Shown one piece after another: positions 1 through 12,639 of a DNA stretch of 64,000 nt. A program made the translations under genes and the position numbers. This DNA comes from Eublepharis macularius (lineage: Eukaryota > Chordata > Lepidosauria > Squamata > Eublepharidae): NCBI RefSeq assembly GCF_028583425.1, contig NC_072801.1, positions 21,100,001-21,164,000 on the forward strand. The letters are read 5' to 3'. Each line of letters opens with the position of its first letter. The stretch's first letter is position 1. The notes beneath the pieces were generated by a model. That model saw nothing but the letters and a program-made list of their open reading frames with translations. It searched no databases and was not told where the DNA came from.

Positions 1-19
1 GAGAGCCACTGTAGACTTG

Positions 20-1290
20 CAGCTAGAGCAATGGATTAGGATCTGGGCAACTGGCAGTTAAGCTACAAGAGACGAATTACACAAGGAGGAGCACGGGAAG
101 GGAGTCGCAATGTTAGCCGGGAAGCTGAGTTTTAAAAGAGACTGGAAGGCTTTGTCAATTTCCCCTCTCTACAGAGCCAGGGAGATGCTGCTCAGGAGGT
201 TTGTTTATTTCCTCTTCCCCTCTTTGAAGGGGAGGTGAAACTGACAGAGCCTTCCAGAGGCTAAGAGGAAATTAACAAACCCTCTAAGCCAGGGGTCCCC
301 AACCTGCAGCCCGCAGGCCACATGCGGCCCCCAAGCTCGTTCTGTGTGGCCTTCCAACCTGCTTATTTGCTGCTATCACTCTCAAGTCATTTTCCCTCAG
401 ACCCACACTATTCTTCCTGCTTCAAAAGGCACAACCTACTGCTGTTCTTCCTGTCCCCTTTTTTGCAAAAAACACAACAGCAACATTGTTTCTTCTAGTC
501 TTCATGGTTCCCTCTGCCAGCCCCCTCTTGGTCTTATCCTCCATACTAGCATTTTGGCCATTTTGGGTGCTTTGCTGCCTACCCAGCAAAAAGTTGGGTG
601 CTTTCCTCAACTTTTATACTCCCTCTCTCCATGTATTACCATGTTGAAAGCTATATATGTGTATAAAGCAGCTGTGTGAAAGAGTACAGGAGATGTCTTT
701 TGCAAAAAAAAGGCAGGAAAAGTACAGTAAAAGCTGGTATTTTTGCACAAAAAAAGAGGATACAAAGTGTTTTTCATACTGAACATTTCTAGGGGCTCCA
801 CCCATCAAGGCTATTCCAAGTTTAGGCATTGGGCACTCTAATGCGGCCCCCGTGTGCCAAAAGGTTGGGGACCCCTGCTCTAGGCAGTGATCTCCCTGGC
901 TCTGTAAAGAGGGGAAATTAGCAAAGCCTTCGGATCTCTTTTAAAACTCATCTTCTTGGCTAACATTGCAACTCCCTTCATGTGCTCCCACTCGTGTAAT
1001 TCGTCTCTTGCAGGTTGGCTCCCAGGCTCAATCCTCCACCCTGCCTTGGAAGCTTGTTGGATGACCTTGGGCCAGTCACACACTCTCAACCTAACCTACC
1101 TCACAGGGTTGTTGTGAGCATAAAATAGAGAAGAGGAGAACAATGTGAGCTGCTTTGGGTCCAAACTAGGAGAAAGATGGTCCATAAATGAAGTAAAAGA
1201 AAAATAATAAAGAAAAATGGAGGGGGCAATGACATACGGTGCTCTAGGTCCCTATTAGGGAGAAAGATGGGGTATAAATGAAGTAAAATT
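20..1290 (+). repeat. Sauria-type SINE split by a foldback element carrying a nested hAT element
   Basis: A tRNA-type SINE head (GGATTAGGATCTGGG near 31-48) and its body and tail (ACCTTGGGCCAGTCACACAC near 1062, GGGTTGTTGTGAG, ATAAATGAAGTAAA) are separated by about 1 kb. Immediately inside are inverted arms: about 70-195 matches the reverse complement of about 888-1015. A hAT-like element (290-877) sits in the loop. A second SINE tail copy follows at about 1233-1290. Confidence 0.7.
290..877. mobile_element. Non-autonomous hAT-type element with 8-bp target duplication
   Basis: Terminal inverted repeats begin CAGGGGTCCCCAACCT and end AGGTTGGGGACCCCTG. Flanking 8-mers CTCTAAGC (282-289) and CTCTAGGC (878-885) match at 7 of 8 positions, the hAT hallmark. 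Subterminal GCGGCCCC segments are also inverted. The 588-bp interior has no transposase-like reading frame, so this is a deleted or MITE-like copy. Confidence 0.85.
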
Positions 1291-2640
1291 AAATTTAAAT
1301 TTAAGAGCCAAAGCAAAGAAATGCCTAAACGCTTTAGGTGTAGTCTTTTCATAGGGTGTGCATGTCGTTTTCTAGAAAAGGAATGACTGCTGATCATGTT
1401 GCCAACAACACAAGAAGTGTAAATATTCATCAGTGCAATCCAAAGCAGAGTTACACTCTTCTAAGCCCACGGAGGGACTCTCTGCTTCAGATTGCACTGT
1501 CTTGTAAAAAGCCACAATAAGCTGTGTGCACCTGGGTGCTGCCCACCAAGTGTCACTGTGGCAAAACCTCCAATCATTCAAATGGGACTTAATTTTTTTC
1601 CCAATTTTTATTTGAAAAGAAAAAAAATGAAAAAATAAGCTTCATACGTAACAGACAACAATAATGAGAAATCTACAGATAAATATCCAGAAAAGATTTA
1701 CAAATACTGAAAAATAAATATATCTACAATTGTTGTCTATATGTGATGTGTTCAAATATAAATAAAGTTGTAAGGTCTTCCATCCATCGTATTGTGGGAG
1801 GTGGGCATTTGCCTCTCCAAAGCTGTAATATAACAGTGCGAGCCTAAGAAGAATTATTCCAGCCTAAGCCCACTGACTGCAGAGGAAGTCTTTTATCTAC
1901 AGTAAGGCCATGGAGGGTTCATTCCTGTTGACCATCAGTTAGATTCCTGGATATAGGCAAGTAATTTAAAAGTATGAAAACATCCTCAAGGATCAATAGG
2001 TATTTTAATACAAAATAAAAATAATAACTTCCTCACCAAAATAACTGGACATAGAGCAAATGCTTAAGAGATGTGTCCTGTAAACTACAGCACCAGCAAT
2101 TAAACACTGTACTGGGTCCATTACTATAAAGATGCTGTGGTGTCCAATATACCCTAAACATAATTTTTTGCTTAATGAATTGCACCTTAAGAGCTACAGA
2201 AGTGATACAGCATTTAAGGCTTTATCTTGTTGCTTTGGCAAAACTGGGTGATCATCTCATTCAAAAAGGACTTGTATGAGGCTTGCAGGAAGGAACGCAT
2301 GCACGCACGCACGCATGAATGAACGCCACCCTGAAGCAGTAGGTGGCAGGTTGCTGCTTTTGTCTATCTTCTAGTAAATGGAAATCGACCTCCATAAAAA
2401 CTTGAAGGAGGCTGAACTACCAAGCCCCCGGCATGGCACTACTTGCTGATAATTGGGAAGGAACTAGAAGCCATCTAGTCCAGTGACTTGCTGCCAAATA
2501 TTATATCAGCTCCATGTGAGTCAATCTATCCGAGCTAGAAGACAGTAAGCTGCAATCAAAAGAGCGCATGGGCAGGCGCTAAAGTACTCACATAGCAATT
2601 AACTTTAGGTGACTCAAGCAAGTGAGCCAAAAGGCATCTG

Positions 2641-3300
2641 AGGGCAGCCTTGCTTGATCAGGCCAGAGATTTATATAGTCCAGCATCCTTTCTAGCAAGA
2701 TGGGAAGCCCACCAGCGGAGCATGGAAGTACAAGCCCTCCAGTAGCTGCTCCCACTCAGCAACCAGTATCCAGAGGTATACTGCCTCTGAATTTATTTAT
2801 TTATTTCAATTTTGTATTCCACCCTCCCTGCGAGCGGGCTCAGGGCGGATAACATATTAAAAAAACAATTAAAAATTCATGTTCATTAAAAACAACACAT
2901 TTAAAACAGGATGGTGGACAGCCTTCACATACACCCCTTTTTTCCAGGCAGGCAGAGGCCCAGCCTCAGCCATATGCCTGGAGGAACAACTCTGTCTTGC
3001 AGGCCCGGCGAAAAGATAATAGGTCCTGCCGGGCCCTGATTTCAGCAGACAGAGCGTTCCACCAGGTGGGAGCCAGAACAGAAAAGGCCCTGGCTCTAGT
3101 CGAGGCTAGGCGGGCCTCCTTGGGGCCAGGGACCACCAACAGCTGTTTGTCCCCTGATCGGAGTGTCCTCTGGGGAATATATGGGGAGAGACGGTCCCAT
3201 AGAATGTGGGGGTTCCTGTGAACTATCATAGCTAGAAGCTGTCATAGGCCCAGCCTCCATCATTTGCCTTATGTCCTTGGAAAGCCATCTCAGTTAATGG
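2641..3300 (-). mobile_element. CR1/L3-like LINE 3' fragment interrupted by an L2-like LINE end (about 2785-3229)
   Basis: The outer part (2641-2780 and from 3229) is the GATCAGGCCAG...TCCAGCATCC type. The inner part is an L2-like 3' end on -. Its last reading frame includes [20 protein letters not shown], preceded by [14 protein letters not shown]. The 3' UTR ends with a degenerate TTTA-rich tail at about 2790. The L2 copy is therefore younger than its host. Confidence 0.7.
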
Positions 3301-4955
3301 CAACCACCAGATCCCATGGAACGTAAATGGTGTAAATGAATTATGCTTCGTGTAAAGAATCCTCACTGTTATGTGGCGTGGCAGAGTTAGGGTTTAAAAG
3401 TCAAGAATACTAGCTAGGCTGACCTACACTGATCCCAAACAATTGGACCTCCAAGTGTGAGCGTCTTATTCTTCCCATCCTGTCTCCAGTCCACAATGCC
3501 CCAGGAGAAGAAGTGGGAGGGTGGATCATCGATGCAGTCAATGAAACCCTCTTCTTCACTTTTGTGGGGGGGCATCACTGTCACGAGCTGCCTCAGCCCA
3601 GTTTCCCCTTAGGAAGAAGACTCCTCAAGGGTGGAGGAGATCCCCACACACAAGGGAGCCCACTACACCCAAGGCTCCTTGCTCCCTAGTGCTTTCTCTA
3701 CCACAGCATGCTCCTGGTTCAAGATCCAGAGGAACAAGTAGACCATGAACCATAAGACATATTTCCTGGAAAGGCAGCATAAAAATATTCTAATTAAATC
3801 AACTCCCCGGAGAGGGCCCACCTTACCCCCAAACAAAGGAGGAGGAGAGCCAAACCCTGGGACCAGGCAAAGGAGTGCATGCTGGGTTCAACCCCAGGCA
3901 TGAGGTCTCCAAAAAAGACCCAAGTTCCTAGGGGACTAGGAAGGAAGGTGATGTTCCTGGCCAAGGCTGCAGCCAGTTGTATCGCCCACAGATATTGGCA
4001 GCGTAGCTACTTCCTGGCTCAATGCTGCAGAGAAGGTGCAGAACCGGGAGGGCTAAGAGGACCTGATGAAGGAGAAAGCAGACCAGGGGCCTGAGTTGAA
4101 GCAAATGGACTTGGTAATTGGGGAACTGGCCTGGCTGAAGGATGACTGTTAACCTCTGGAACTGGCTGTTGCAAATGATTCGAGCAACTGAAGTGAAAAC
4201 CTCTGCATTTCTTGGGTGTCAGTTTGTCCTGGGCAATGGTGACTGAACATGGGATATCCCTGTAGTGACGTGAGTGAGGCCGGACACCTAGATGCTGGGT
4301 CCATGCGCAAGCCAGTTTTGATTCAACCGAAGAATCCAAGGTAAACATTATTTTTATACCTAATTTTGCCTTGGACCTTCTGAGACTGCGCAATGGTGAG
4401 TGAATTATTTTTGTACCCCCAGCAAGATAATCTGAGAGAAAGTACAAGAACAGAGACTGATGCAGATAATAAGGAGGAAGAAACTAGAAGGAGCAAAGGA
4501 AAAGGTGACTTTCTAGTCACTTTTATTTTGTTGATATCCATCACATGTTCAATGTGCATCTTTATGAGCGATGTGGACTGTGTCTGACTGCAGCTTCCTA
4601 GAAAGCGCACATGCAGCAGAACAGCCATTGTCATGTTACTCTGGTGCATACAAATCTCAAAAGAAGTGTAACTTTGTGGAAGCTATATCTTTGTGGGAAA
4701 ACTGTCAATGCCTTGTAAATTGGAGACTGTGACAAAGGGGTTGTTCCTTAAAGGAATTGCTGCTGCCCTCCCAAGTCCACAGGACTTTATGGATTATAAA
4801 TAAGAACTATCAATGAGAGATAAAGGTATAAGCTCTTTCATCCTTAAATCCACTCAGTAGATATGTTCTAGTCACTGTACTCATTGATTTCCTTAGATAA
4901 ACGATTTGTCCCAATCACTCAATCAATTTGATTTGGTTGACAAGGATCTGATTCA
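3301..4955. other. No gene or repeat recognised
   Basis: Mixed-composition spacer. Short purine- and pyrimidine-rich runs occur (for example around 4470-4500). Short open frames have no family resemblance and no splice or coding pattern I could support. Confidence 0.4.
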
Positions 4956-4959
4956 AAAA

Positions 4960-5215
4960 TCACATGAAGCTGCCTTCTACTGAGTCAGAGCCTTGATCTT
5001 TCAAGGTCAATATTGTGTGCTGTGACTGGCAATGACTTTCCCATGTCTCAGGTAGGGATCTTTCATACCACCTGCTACCTGATTCTTTTTTAACAGGACA
5101 AGCAGATGCTCCCAAACTGAGCCACTGTATAGTCAGCCTGCAATTTTTTACATCACTGATGTTACAAGCTAGCTGGCCCTTTGGAATCCCATGGAGTAAC
5201 AGCAACATAGCTATG
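4960..5215 (-). mobile_element. tRNA-derived SINE, minus orientation, without its head
   Basis: Contains the ATGAAGCTGCCTTCTACTGA end and the AGGTAGGGATCTTTCATACC middle segment shared with copies at 32.6, 35.5 and 48.1 kb. Those fuller copies carry the tRNA A and B boxes on -. Confidence 0.65.
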
Positions 5216-5219
5216 CATA

Positions 5220-8200
5220 AAAATTTGTTCTGGCCTTATAGTTGTCATACAAGCCAAGCAATACAGAAGAACTGACCAATATCTGAACACAGAAACAAAG
5301 GTAACCAATTGCAGAAAATGTAAGTGTGTATTTTAACACCTTCAAGGAAATGTCATTCCAACCAAATGCACTGCACTTTAAAAAAATTATTTCCTGTTAA
5401 CACAGGTACAGGCTGTAGAGCCTCAGAAGAGAACACAATCCTTTATGAATCACCTTGTAGACAGGGAGGATAAATGGCCACAGTTCATCCTGAAGCTTTA
5501 CTCCCATTTAACGAGTAACTGTCCAATTTGTAGTCTCTTTGAAGAAATTCTAAGCCCTGAACTAACAAGATGTTCCTCCCGATAAAAGCAAACATCAGTT
5601 CTCTATCATTCAGTATCTAGAATTCTTTTAGGGACTGGAAATATTTAATAATGGGAATGTCCTACCTCCCCCAGATTTCTAACCTACATTAATTCCGCCT
5701 TACTGTATAGAATCCCATCCTTGACTGATTTATTCTGCTTCTGGTCCTGTCTCCCCACTCCCACAAGTAACTGGCCTTAAGCCTTTTATTTAGCTTCACT
5801 GTGATCTATTCCAACAAAGTTAAACTGGTTCTATTAATCATGTTTCAATCCACCCTCTTACAAAACGAAGAATTCAACTGCAAAGAGATCATGGCAAGTT
5901 TTTAACAGTATCTTACAAAATACACTGCTGTTTGTCATTTTGCATTTTCAAAGCAACGTTTATGCCAAGAAAGCCAAAAGTATGTTTCTTGCTTCCTACA
6001 ACCTCCAAAAAGGCCTTTGGGTGTGTGTGTGTGGGGGGGGAGTAATAGCCAGTCAGCGCGTACAGAACATGCAGTATCTGTGAGAGGTCTGCCTTCCCTC
6101 TGGAAAGTGGTATTACTGAGATAGGATTGTTTGATACATCTTTCCCTAGGGAGGGCGGATCCTAAATGGGACAGAAGATGCATTTTGACAGCCTCTCTCT
6201 AACTCTCCTACCTAGGAATCTTTTGTGTCGGTGCTCTTGTTGTCATTCAGAGCAACCCTGTCCCTGATTTCAACATTTCAGAGTCAGTGCGTGCCCACAA
6301 AACATTAAGGCAGGAGACAAGATTTATCATAAAAGCTAACAATAGGTTCTGCAAAAACCTCTGTTTTGATGAGAAAAGGGAGATTGGAAAGGAGAAAAGG
6401 TTTACACACATACACGAGCTCTAGACCTAGAAATGCCAGAGAAACTACAAGAGCACCAGCTCAACTCCCATCCCCGTCACATCAAGGCTTGATTCCCAGA
6501 CACTGGTGGGGGGGGGGGGTAGGAAGAGAGACTGTAAAGGAATCGCTCATTTGAGAGGCAGTATCCATAGCAACGAAGCAAGGGAAGTAACACTATAAGA
6601 GAATTGCATGAGACTTCCAGAAAAAAAAATACAAAAAAAAAACACACAAGGGAAGGAGAAGGGAAAGGGGGCAACGGGAACAGACGGAAGAGCAAAAGTT
6701 TAAAAAGAGCCTTAAAATAGATGGAGATCAAAAGCAAGGAGAGATAATAGAAGTGGTTGCTCACAACTAGGGGGGAGTAGGACAGGAGGAGGCAAGTATA
6801 TGTATGCATAACGTGTGGGAATCAAACAAAGAACAAGGGCTAGGGTAATCTTTACCAGTATGACAAATAGGAGGGAGATGCATCTTTCCTCCCCACACAC
6901 ATACAACCCACAAACTCCTCATGCATTCCCTAGATATTTGTCTTGTGGGACAGTAGGAAGTAAATTAAATGCACTATCCCAAACTTAACAGAGGTCTTGT
7001 GGTAGCCTTCAGAACTGACATTCCACCCACCCACCCCCAGCATGAGCTTTGGTGGACTAGACACTAGAGGTTACCTATAGCATCTAAAGAAGTGGAATGA
7101 AATATTGTTAAGTCTTTAAGGTGCCACCAAACTCCTGCCTATTTTTATAGCAACAAACTAGCACAGCGGGCTCTCTGGGATTATTTTCTTCCAAAACTAA
7201 AACTTGAGAATGGGGGAAACAGTTCAGAAGTTTTCAAACAGTATGCGGTGGGAGATGAATACAAAAATATTTTTGTGTAATACAACAACAAAAGTAGATT
7301 TCACATATATCCCTATACAACGTATACACAAACACACATCAGACAAGTGGATGTATTTATGAGTGCACAGAAACTGTCTATACACATCTATCTGTATTTG
7401 TGTGTGGATGCATCAGATATACACCAACTAATGTGTTACAAACATCCATATGGTCACACTTCTGTATTTTTGTGTACACCTTAGAGTCATCTTAAGAGAT
7501 GCCCTGCTGGACCAGACAAGTGGTCTAGCAAGTCCAGCAGTGAGTGTCACATAAAGGTCAACAAGCTACCCCAGGGGGCTTACCAACAGGGCAAAAAGGA
7601 CACCCCCCATTGCCTCCTTGAGCCACGATACCTGCATTATAAACATTCATATACAAGGGAATATTGAGGATGGAGGTTTGAGGAAGTTATGGCCAGGAAG
7701 GTCATGCTGGGTAAAAAAATAGAGCCGGGTAGGTGGGTGGGTAGATATTTTATTGTAGTGTTTGCCTGGTGACCCACAGCAGGTGTCAGGAGAGGCAGCC
7801 CTTTACAATTTTCTAAATAAATAATGTAATGTAAACTTGTTACTATATGCATGCCACTATTTATAAACATACCTATGTGTGTGTTTACATATACTGCAAT
7901 GGAAAATCTTGCTGCGCCTTAAACACTTAACCAGTTTGTTTCTGTATGAAGTACCATGGCCTAGATCCCACTTCTTCAGAAGCAAGGGAATTTAAAGGCA
8001 CCTTAAAGAATAACAAGACTTTATCCCAGTATAAATTCTAGCAGCAGAGCCTGTCTCAGGACCAGATTGAACTGCAGCATCACCTTTTAAATTTCTTTGC
8101 AGGCATGTGCCTGCTCTTTCACAGGCAAGTGGAACTCCGTGGCACCCCAGAGACTACCCACAGTTCATTCCAGCATCAGCTTGCTCTAGAAGCAAGGAGG
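5220..8200. other. Repeat-poor spacer, no gene recognised
   Basis: Contains simple runs (GTGTGT...G-run at about 6020-6040, G-run at 6505-6520), a polypurine stretch at about 6590-6800 and a CR1/L3-like remnant at about 7495-7640 (CCCTGCTGGACCAGACAAG). Around 7970-8070 is a weak relative of the Penelope-like terminal repeat seen elsewhere. No coding exon of a leftward gene was found here. Confidence 0.45.
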
Positions 8201-8249
8201 CCAGGCAAGTAACTGAAGGAAGAGTGCCTACGTGTGTATGTGCGGCAAT

Positions 8250-8640
8250 GAAAGCAGCCCTTCAACTACTCTTCCTTTTTCCTTTCTTGGGGGGGAGGGG
8301 GTAGAGAAATGTCCCCTTCCCCCGGGGGGGGGGGTCTCCTTTCCCCTTTTTTCTTTAGGAGGGAAGCAGACCCCCTCTTTCATACAAAACCTCCAACCTT
8401 CTCTTTAACGTGGGGGGGGAGCAGAACTCCTCCCCCCAATTGAAACAAGGCCTCCAACTACTCTTCCTTTCCTTTTTTTTGGAGGGGGGAGACCCTTCCT
8501 CCGAGGGAGGTCTTCTTCCCCCTCCCTTTTCCCTTGAGAGGAATAGAGGACCCCCCCCCCTCAACAAAACAAGACCTCCTGCTAGGGGAGGGGGAAGAAA
8601 AGCCAGCCCTTCCTCCCCTGATTCTACCCGAGCTTTGAAC
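8250..8640. repeat. Degenerate G/C-run tandem array beside the CpG island
   Basis: Successive imperfect units recur, each with CCTCCAACTACTCTTCCTTT-like pyrimidine blocks followed by long G runs and CCCC runs (for example 8266, 8390, 8452). The spacing is roughly 60-65 bp or multiples of it. Many G-runs of 7-10 make it quadruplex-prone on both strands. Open frames across it are low-complexity and not credible genes. Confidence 0.6.
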
Positions 8641-9260
8641 GAACAACCCTCCAGTCTTGGGGACGGGGAGCGGGAACGGCCTTTTGGGGGGCGAGGGGTG
8701 AAGGCCCGCGGGGTTCACTCCGGGTGAGAGCCTGGAAGAAGGGCGCCGAGGGGGCGGGGCGAGGCATGGGCCTAGCGGGAGGAGGCGGGAAGGCGGGGAG
8801 GGGGCGCTGCATCTCGGCGGGGGGCGGGAGCTTGGGCCTGTCCCCCCCCTCGCGGCCTCCCTCTCTCTTTCTCCCGCTTCGCCTACCTGGCTGGGCGCCG
8901 CCGGGTCCCGCTCGCCTCAGCCCGGCCTCTCCTGCAGCTCCGGCTTGTCCGTGTCGGGGAACAATGACGTCCCCGCTCCGCCCGGCCTCCTGCATCCGGG
9001 GCCCCGCGGCCGGCGCGGCTCCGGGTCACACAGGGACCAGCACCGCCCCTGACGCGCCGGCGATCGCCGCCAGGGGGCGCCGCGAACGCTGCAACCGCTG
9101 CGGAGGAGTTTTGAAAAAAGAGGGCGGGGAAGGGGGCGTGGCGGCGCCCGGCGGAACTGCGGGCGGCGCCAGGGGTCGTCGCCAAAGGGCGAGGGGAGCG
9201 GGGAGGCGCAAGCGGCGTTGCCTTAAGGGGCCGTCGATAAATTTGCAACAAAAAAAAAAT
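8640..9260 (-). promoter_or_regulatory. CpG island, probable promoter and non-coding exon 1 of a leftward gene (USP42 by synteny)
   Basis: About 600 bp of very high GC and CpG with GC boxes (for example GGGGCGGGGC around 8750) and no TATA. On the - strand there is a strong splice donor, CAG|GTAGGC, with the exon ending at 8887, fitting a non-coding first exon transcribed leftwards. In amniotes USP42 stands head-to-head with EIF2AK1, so USP42 is the expected owner. No USP42 coding sequence is seen to the left, so its coding exons would lie outside the window. A + strand donor-like site (CGG|GTGAGA) near 8723 is an alternative reading. The gene name is inference. Confidence 0.5.
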
Positions 9261-9580
9261 CGGGGATAAATTCGTGACGGGCGACTCTGGCAGAGCTTTG
9301 TCTCTGAATATGACGTCTGTCTCTTCCCAAGGCGTGTGGCGCCTCCCTTCGTCCGTTTTCTCCTCACAGCAAGCCTGCGAGGGAAAGCGGCACCTTAAAG
9401 GCCAACGTGATTTCCAGCGTGTGAGGTGTCCATTCATGCAGCGGAAACGAGGCCGTGGTTCAGGAAACTATGGAGCCATTGCACAAGCTGCCTTGGTGTT
9501 TCAGCAGCCGAATGGAAAGCTCTTGGGGGGGAATACCATCTCCCTTATCTATGCGAACAATTACAGAGGAGCCTTGTGAC

Positions 9581-9799
9581 AAGGGTTGCCAGGTCCAGGC
9601 TGGGAAATTCCTGGAGATTTTGGGGGTGGAGCCTGGAGAGGGTGGGGTTTGGCAAGGGGAGGGGCCTCAGAATGGTATAATACCAGAGAGTCCACCCACC
9701 AAAGCAGTCATTTTCTCCAGGGGAACTGATCTTTGTCACCTGGAGATCAGTTGTAATTCCGGGAGATCTTCAGCCACCACCTGGAGGCTGGCAACCCTG
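9581..9799. mobile_element. hAT-type MITE with perfect 8-bp target duplication
   Basis: Ends AAGGGTTGCCAGGTCCAGG and CCTGGAGGCTGGCAACCCTG are inverted repeats. The flanking 8-mer CTTGTGAC occurs at 9573-9580 and 9800-9807. Length 219 bp, no coding capacity. Relatives lie at 12640-12848 and 13407-13604. Confidence 0.85.
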
Positions 9800-9807
9800 C
9801 TTGTGAC

Positions 9808-9890
9808 CCCTTCAAGACTAATTCTAGCCTAAGCTTTTGTGGACTAGCGCTCACTTCATCAGATGCATGTAGTGGTCGCATCCCTATGAG
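9808..9890 (-). repeat. Penelope-like terminal-repeat fragment with degraded hammerhead-like core
   Basis: On the - strand it reads CTGATGA then a short stem and AAAGCTTAGGC. The rest of the core is degenerate. It abuts the MITE at 9581-9799. Confidence 0.45.
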
Positions 9891-11390
9891 ATAAAAACGC
9901 CCTGAAATGAAAGGCTTGGCAATTCACCTCCTTGGGAAAACTTACACGTAGCCCAGAAGTACCTATATGTTTCCCTAATAGGGCAGTTTGTCCCAGTATA
10001 ATTTCAGGTGGGGAACATGGTATGGGGTGGGGAGGAAGATTAAAGCTTCTTCTTCGCTTGTGCCATGATCCTGGTCCAAACTGGGGCCCCCACACACACA
10101 AGATTAGTGATTGTATTTATATCTGTGAGTTTAGAATTGCTATGGAAAATCTAGGTTAGGTTCTGCTTGTCTTGGCAATAAATCCAACTGATTTCAAAAT
10201 AAATTATTTCCCCAAGAGTGGAATAAGTCTCATTTCATATCTTAAATGGGATTATTGGAGGTTTGCTCATATTGAATTTGAGTCACTTTTTCTTTTCCGA
10301 TTTTAGTTGTACACAATATTTAATTTTTTCCCCAGTGCTGTGTATCTGTTTAATAGATTTGTCTGTCATTGCCTACATATCTTGATTTTCACCTTTGAGC
10401 ATTTCCATTGCTGACAACATGGAGCAGAGTGCTCAGGATTTTTTACGTTTGAAATAAAACCAGCTTGTTCTCTTACAGAATTCAGCAAAGTGAATGAAGG
10501 GATGGTACTCATTTTCCTTTTGAGGTGCAAATAGTTTAAAAAGTGAAATCTCGACCATTATCCTAAAGGCCATTGCCATACTGTGAGGCCACAGAGAACG
10601 TGGAAATGTACCATGTCTGACAACTAGAACAGATAAAGGAACCATCTCAACGGATTGCCCAAAATTATTCTACCACCACATGAGTGCCTCGCTGGGGGGG
10701 AGGGGGGCGGTTAGAACCTTAACAATTTTGATCTGTGGAATGGTCCTTTTCAGATACAGAAAAATTCAGACCTTTCAAATCATAACACTTCCAAGTGGCT
10801 AAAAATAGCAGCTGGCAGGCATACTGTTTGAAAGCTGAAGGGTTTTGACAGGACATAAACCTTCCTTTAAAAATCACGTTTCTTTTTTAAAAAGGTGTTG
10901 AATGAGATCAAGGTGAATGGTTATACCTAGGTTGAATCTCTATAATGAATCATGAAAAGACACAAGCCATGAGCTGTAACATTCAGTTACCAGGACCTGC
11001 AAAAGATATGTTCTAATTAGCCACTTCTCTGTTTGCTATCAGCTGATTTTTTAAACTGAACGCTCCCCAGAGAAATCCACGGCCCCATCAGCCTGGCATA
11101 CATGGTTGTCAGCTACTGGGCTCTACTGCTTGTCTTAAATTTTCTAAGAAAACACACACAAATCAGTGGCCATCTTTTCTTTGTTGGTTACAAGAATGCA
11201 GCTCCCAGATCCCAAATTACACACTTCATGGTCAAGGCATTCATTTATTAGCAGTTATGCCATTCTAAGCTCGTAGTCAACATCCTCAGAAGGGTGTCAC
11301 TCTACTCAGCTCTGCACTATTATTTGTTTAAAATAGATAGCACCTACCCAAATTTATCATCTAGAATAAAAATCCCAATAACCTTAAAAT
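9891..11390. other. No gene or repeat recognised
   Basis: AT-rich spacer with short open frames only. A G-run lies at about 10694-10710. Nothing else stands out. Confidence 0.4.
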
Positions 11391-11547
11391 TGATTTTTTT
11401 TAAATCTCAAAAAGTTAAACAAATTATACAATAAACACTAAAAAAGCAGTAGAATATAATACCAGCTACAACCACAGTTAAAAGCAACAGATTTGATCCA
11501 AACTAGCAGAAAAGCAGCGAATACGGTCTTGTGACCGTAATAAACCC

Positions 11548-11634
<87 letters not shown>

Positions 11635-11636
11635 CA
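11390..11636 (+). mobile_element. LINE 3' end with (GATT)n tail
   Basis: The sequence GACCGTAATAAACCCATT (near 11534) leads into about 21 uninterrupted GATT/TTGA tetranucleotides at 11549-11633. LINE 3' ends here typically close in AATAAA plus a short tandem repeat; a sister end is at 53930-54030. The open frame reading INQS repeats is an artefact of the tetranucleotide. Confidence 0.6.
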
Positions 11637-12224
11637 GACATGATAGCAACATGGTGGGGGGGGTAAGCACCCCATTAACAGGGATTGTGTGTGTATGTAT
11701 GTTTAGTGAAAGAGTTATAAAAAGATAAGTACTATATTGAATCATTCTAATGCAGCAATTATTTTAGTTATATGGTGCCATGGGCTAGCATTTCTTACTT
11801 GCAATTTTTTGCATGCGTGTTCCCATCTCTATTAGAGGAGAGGTGGTTGTGACTTGTCACTCATTTTCATAACCTTTATGTCTGTGCAGGCAAATGTGCA
11901 TGTTTGCTTTTTAGGATTCTGGGGAGCTGTGCAGTGGCAAAGAAGAGGCTACAAATTAAAAGTGTGGGGTGGATGGGAGCGCCCACATTTTCTATTAAGC
12001 TAGGGATGTAAAGTGTTTGGGGGGGTATCACTGGGTGGGTAATGTTCTTGCAACCTTTGAAGAGACTGTTTTCCTGCTTTCAGTGAATGCTTACAGTTGG
12101 TGAGCAATGTAATAGTAATGTGCTCTTATACAAGAAAGGACATATTGATAGAAAGGCAGTATATGACAAGAATGAATGAATGGATGAAGTTACAATGCCA
12201 CATCCAAGGGAAACTCATTCTAAC

Positions 12225-12325
12225 AGCAAGATCCAGGTCCAATAGCACCTTAAAGACCAACTACATTTCTAAGGCATGAGCTTTCGAGAGTCAAAGCTCC
12301 CTTCGTCAGTTATTCTGTACTCTCA
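12225..12325 (-). repeat. Penelope-like terminal repeat with hammerhead-like core (minus)
   Basis: The reverse complement reads CTGACGA, a short stem, then GAAAGCTCATGCC, the same layout as copies at 33.4 and 43.9 kb. The flank AATAGCACCTTAAAGACCAAC is the shared outer segment. Confidence 0.55.
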
Positions 12326-12639
12326 TTAGTAAGGATTGCAGAGGTCCCATATTTTGTGTGGTCTGCACAAAACCTGCCCACACGCTGGTACTTCCTGTAA
12401 GAAAGGCATATGTGATGGGCCATGTATCCACTTCTTTAAACACTCGAGCACACATTCCTACAGATAAAATTGCCCCCCAAGTTCTGAAATGCTTGTACGT
12501 GGGTTTGTTGCCTGTGCTATGCATGGTGTTAAGACTGGTGACTGTAGACTCCGCAGAGGATACGTGCAGGTAATTTTCAGCGAGGGAATATTTTTTACAA
12601 GAAAGCAGTACTGGATAGAAAATGAGGCAGGATATGAAC

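Noticed and set aside
8724-9437. Long overlapping open frames on both strands across the CpG island (up to about 184 codons)
   Set aside because: Low-complexity Pro/Arg/Gly/Ala translations in very GC-rich DNA, open on both strands. No domain, no splice support and no family resemblance.
11438-11745. Protein with repeated INQS units
   Set aside because: Translation of the (GATT)n microsatellite on the minus strand.
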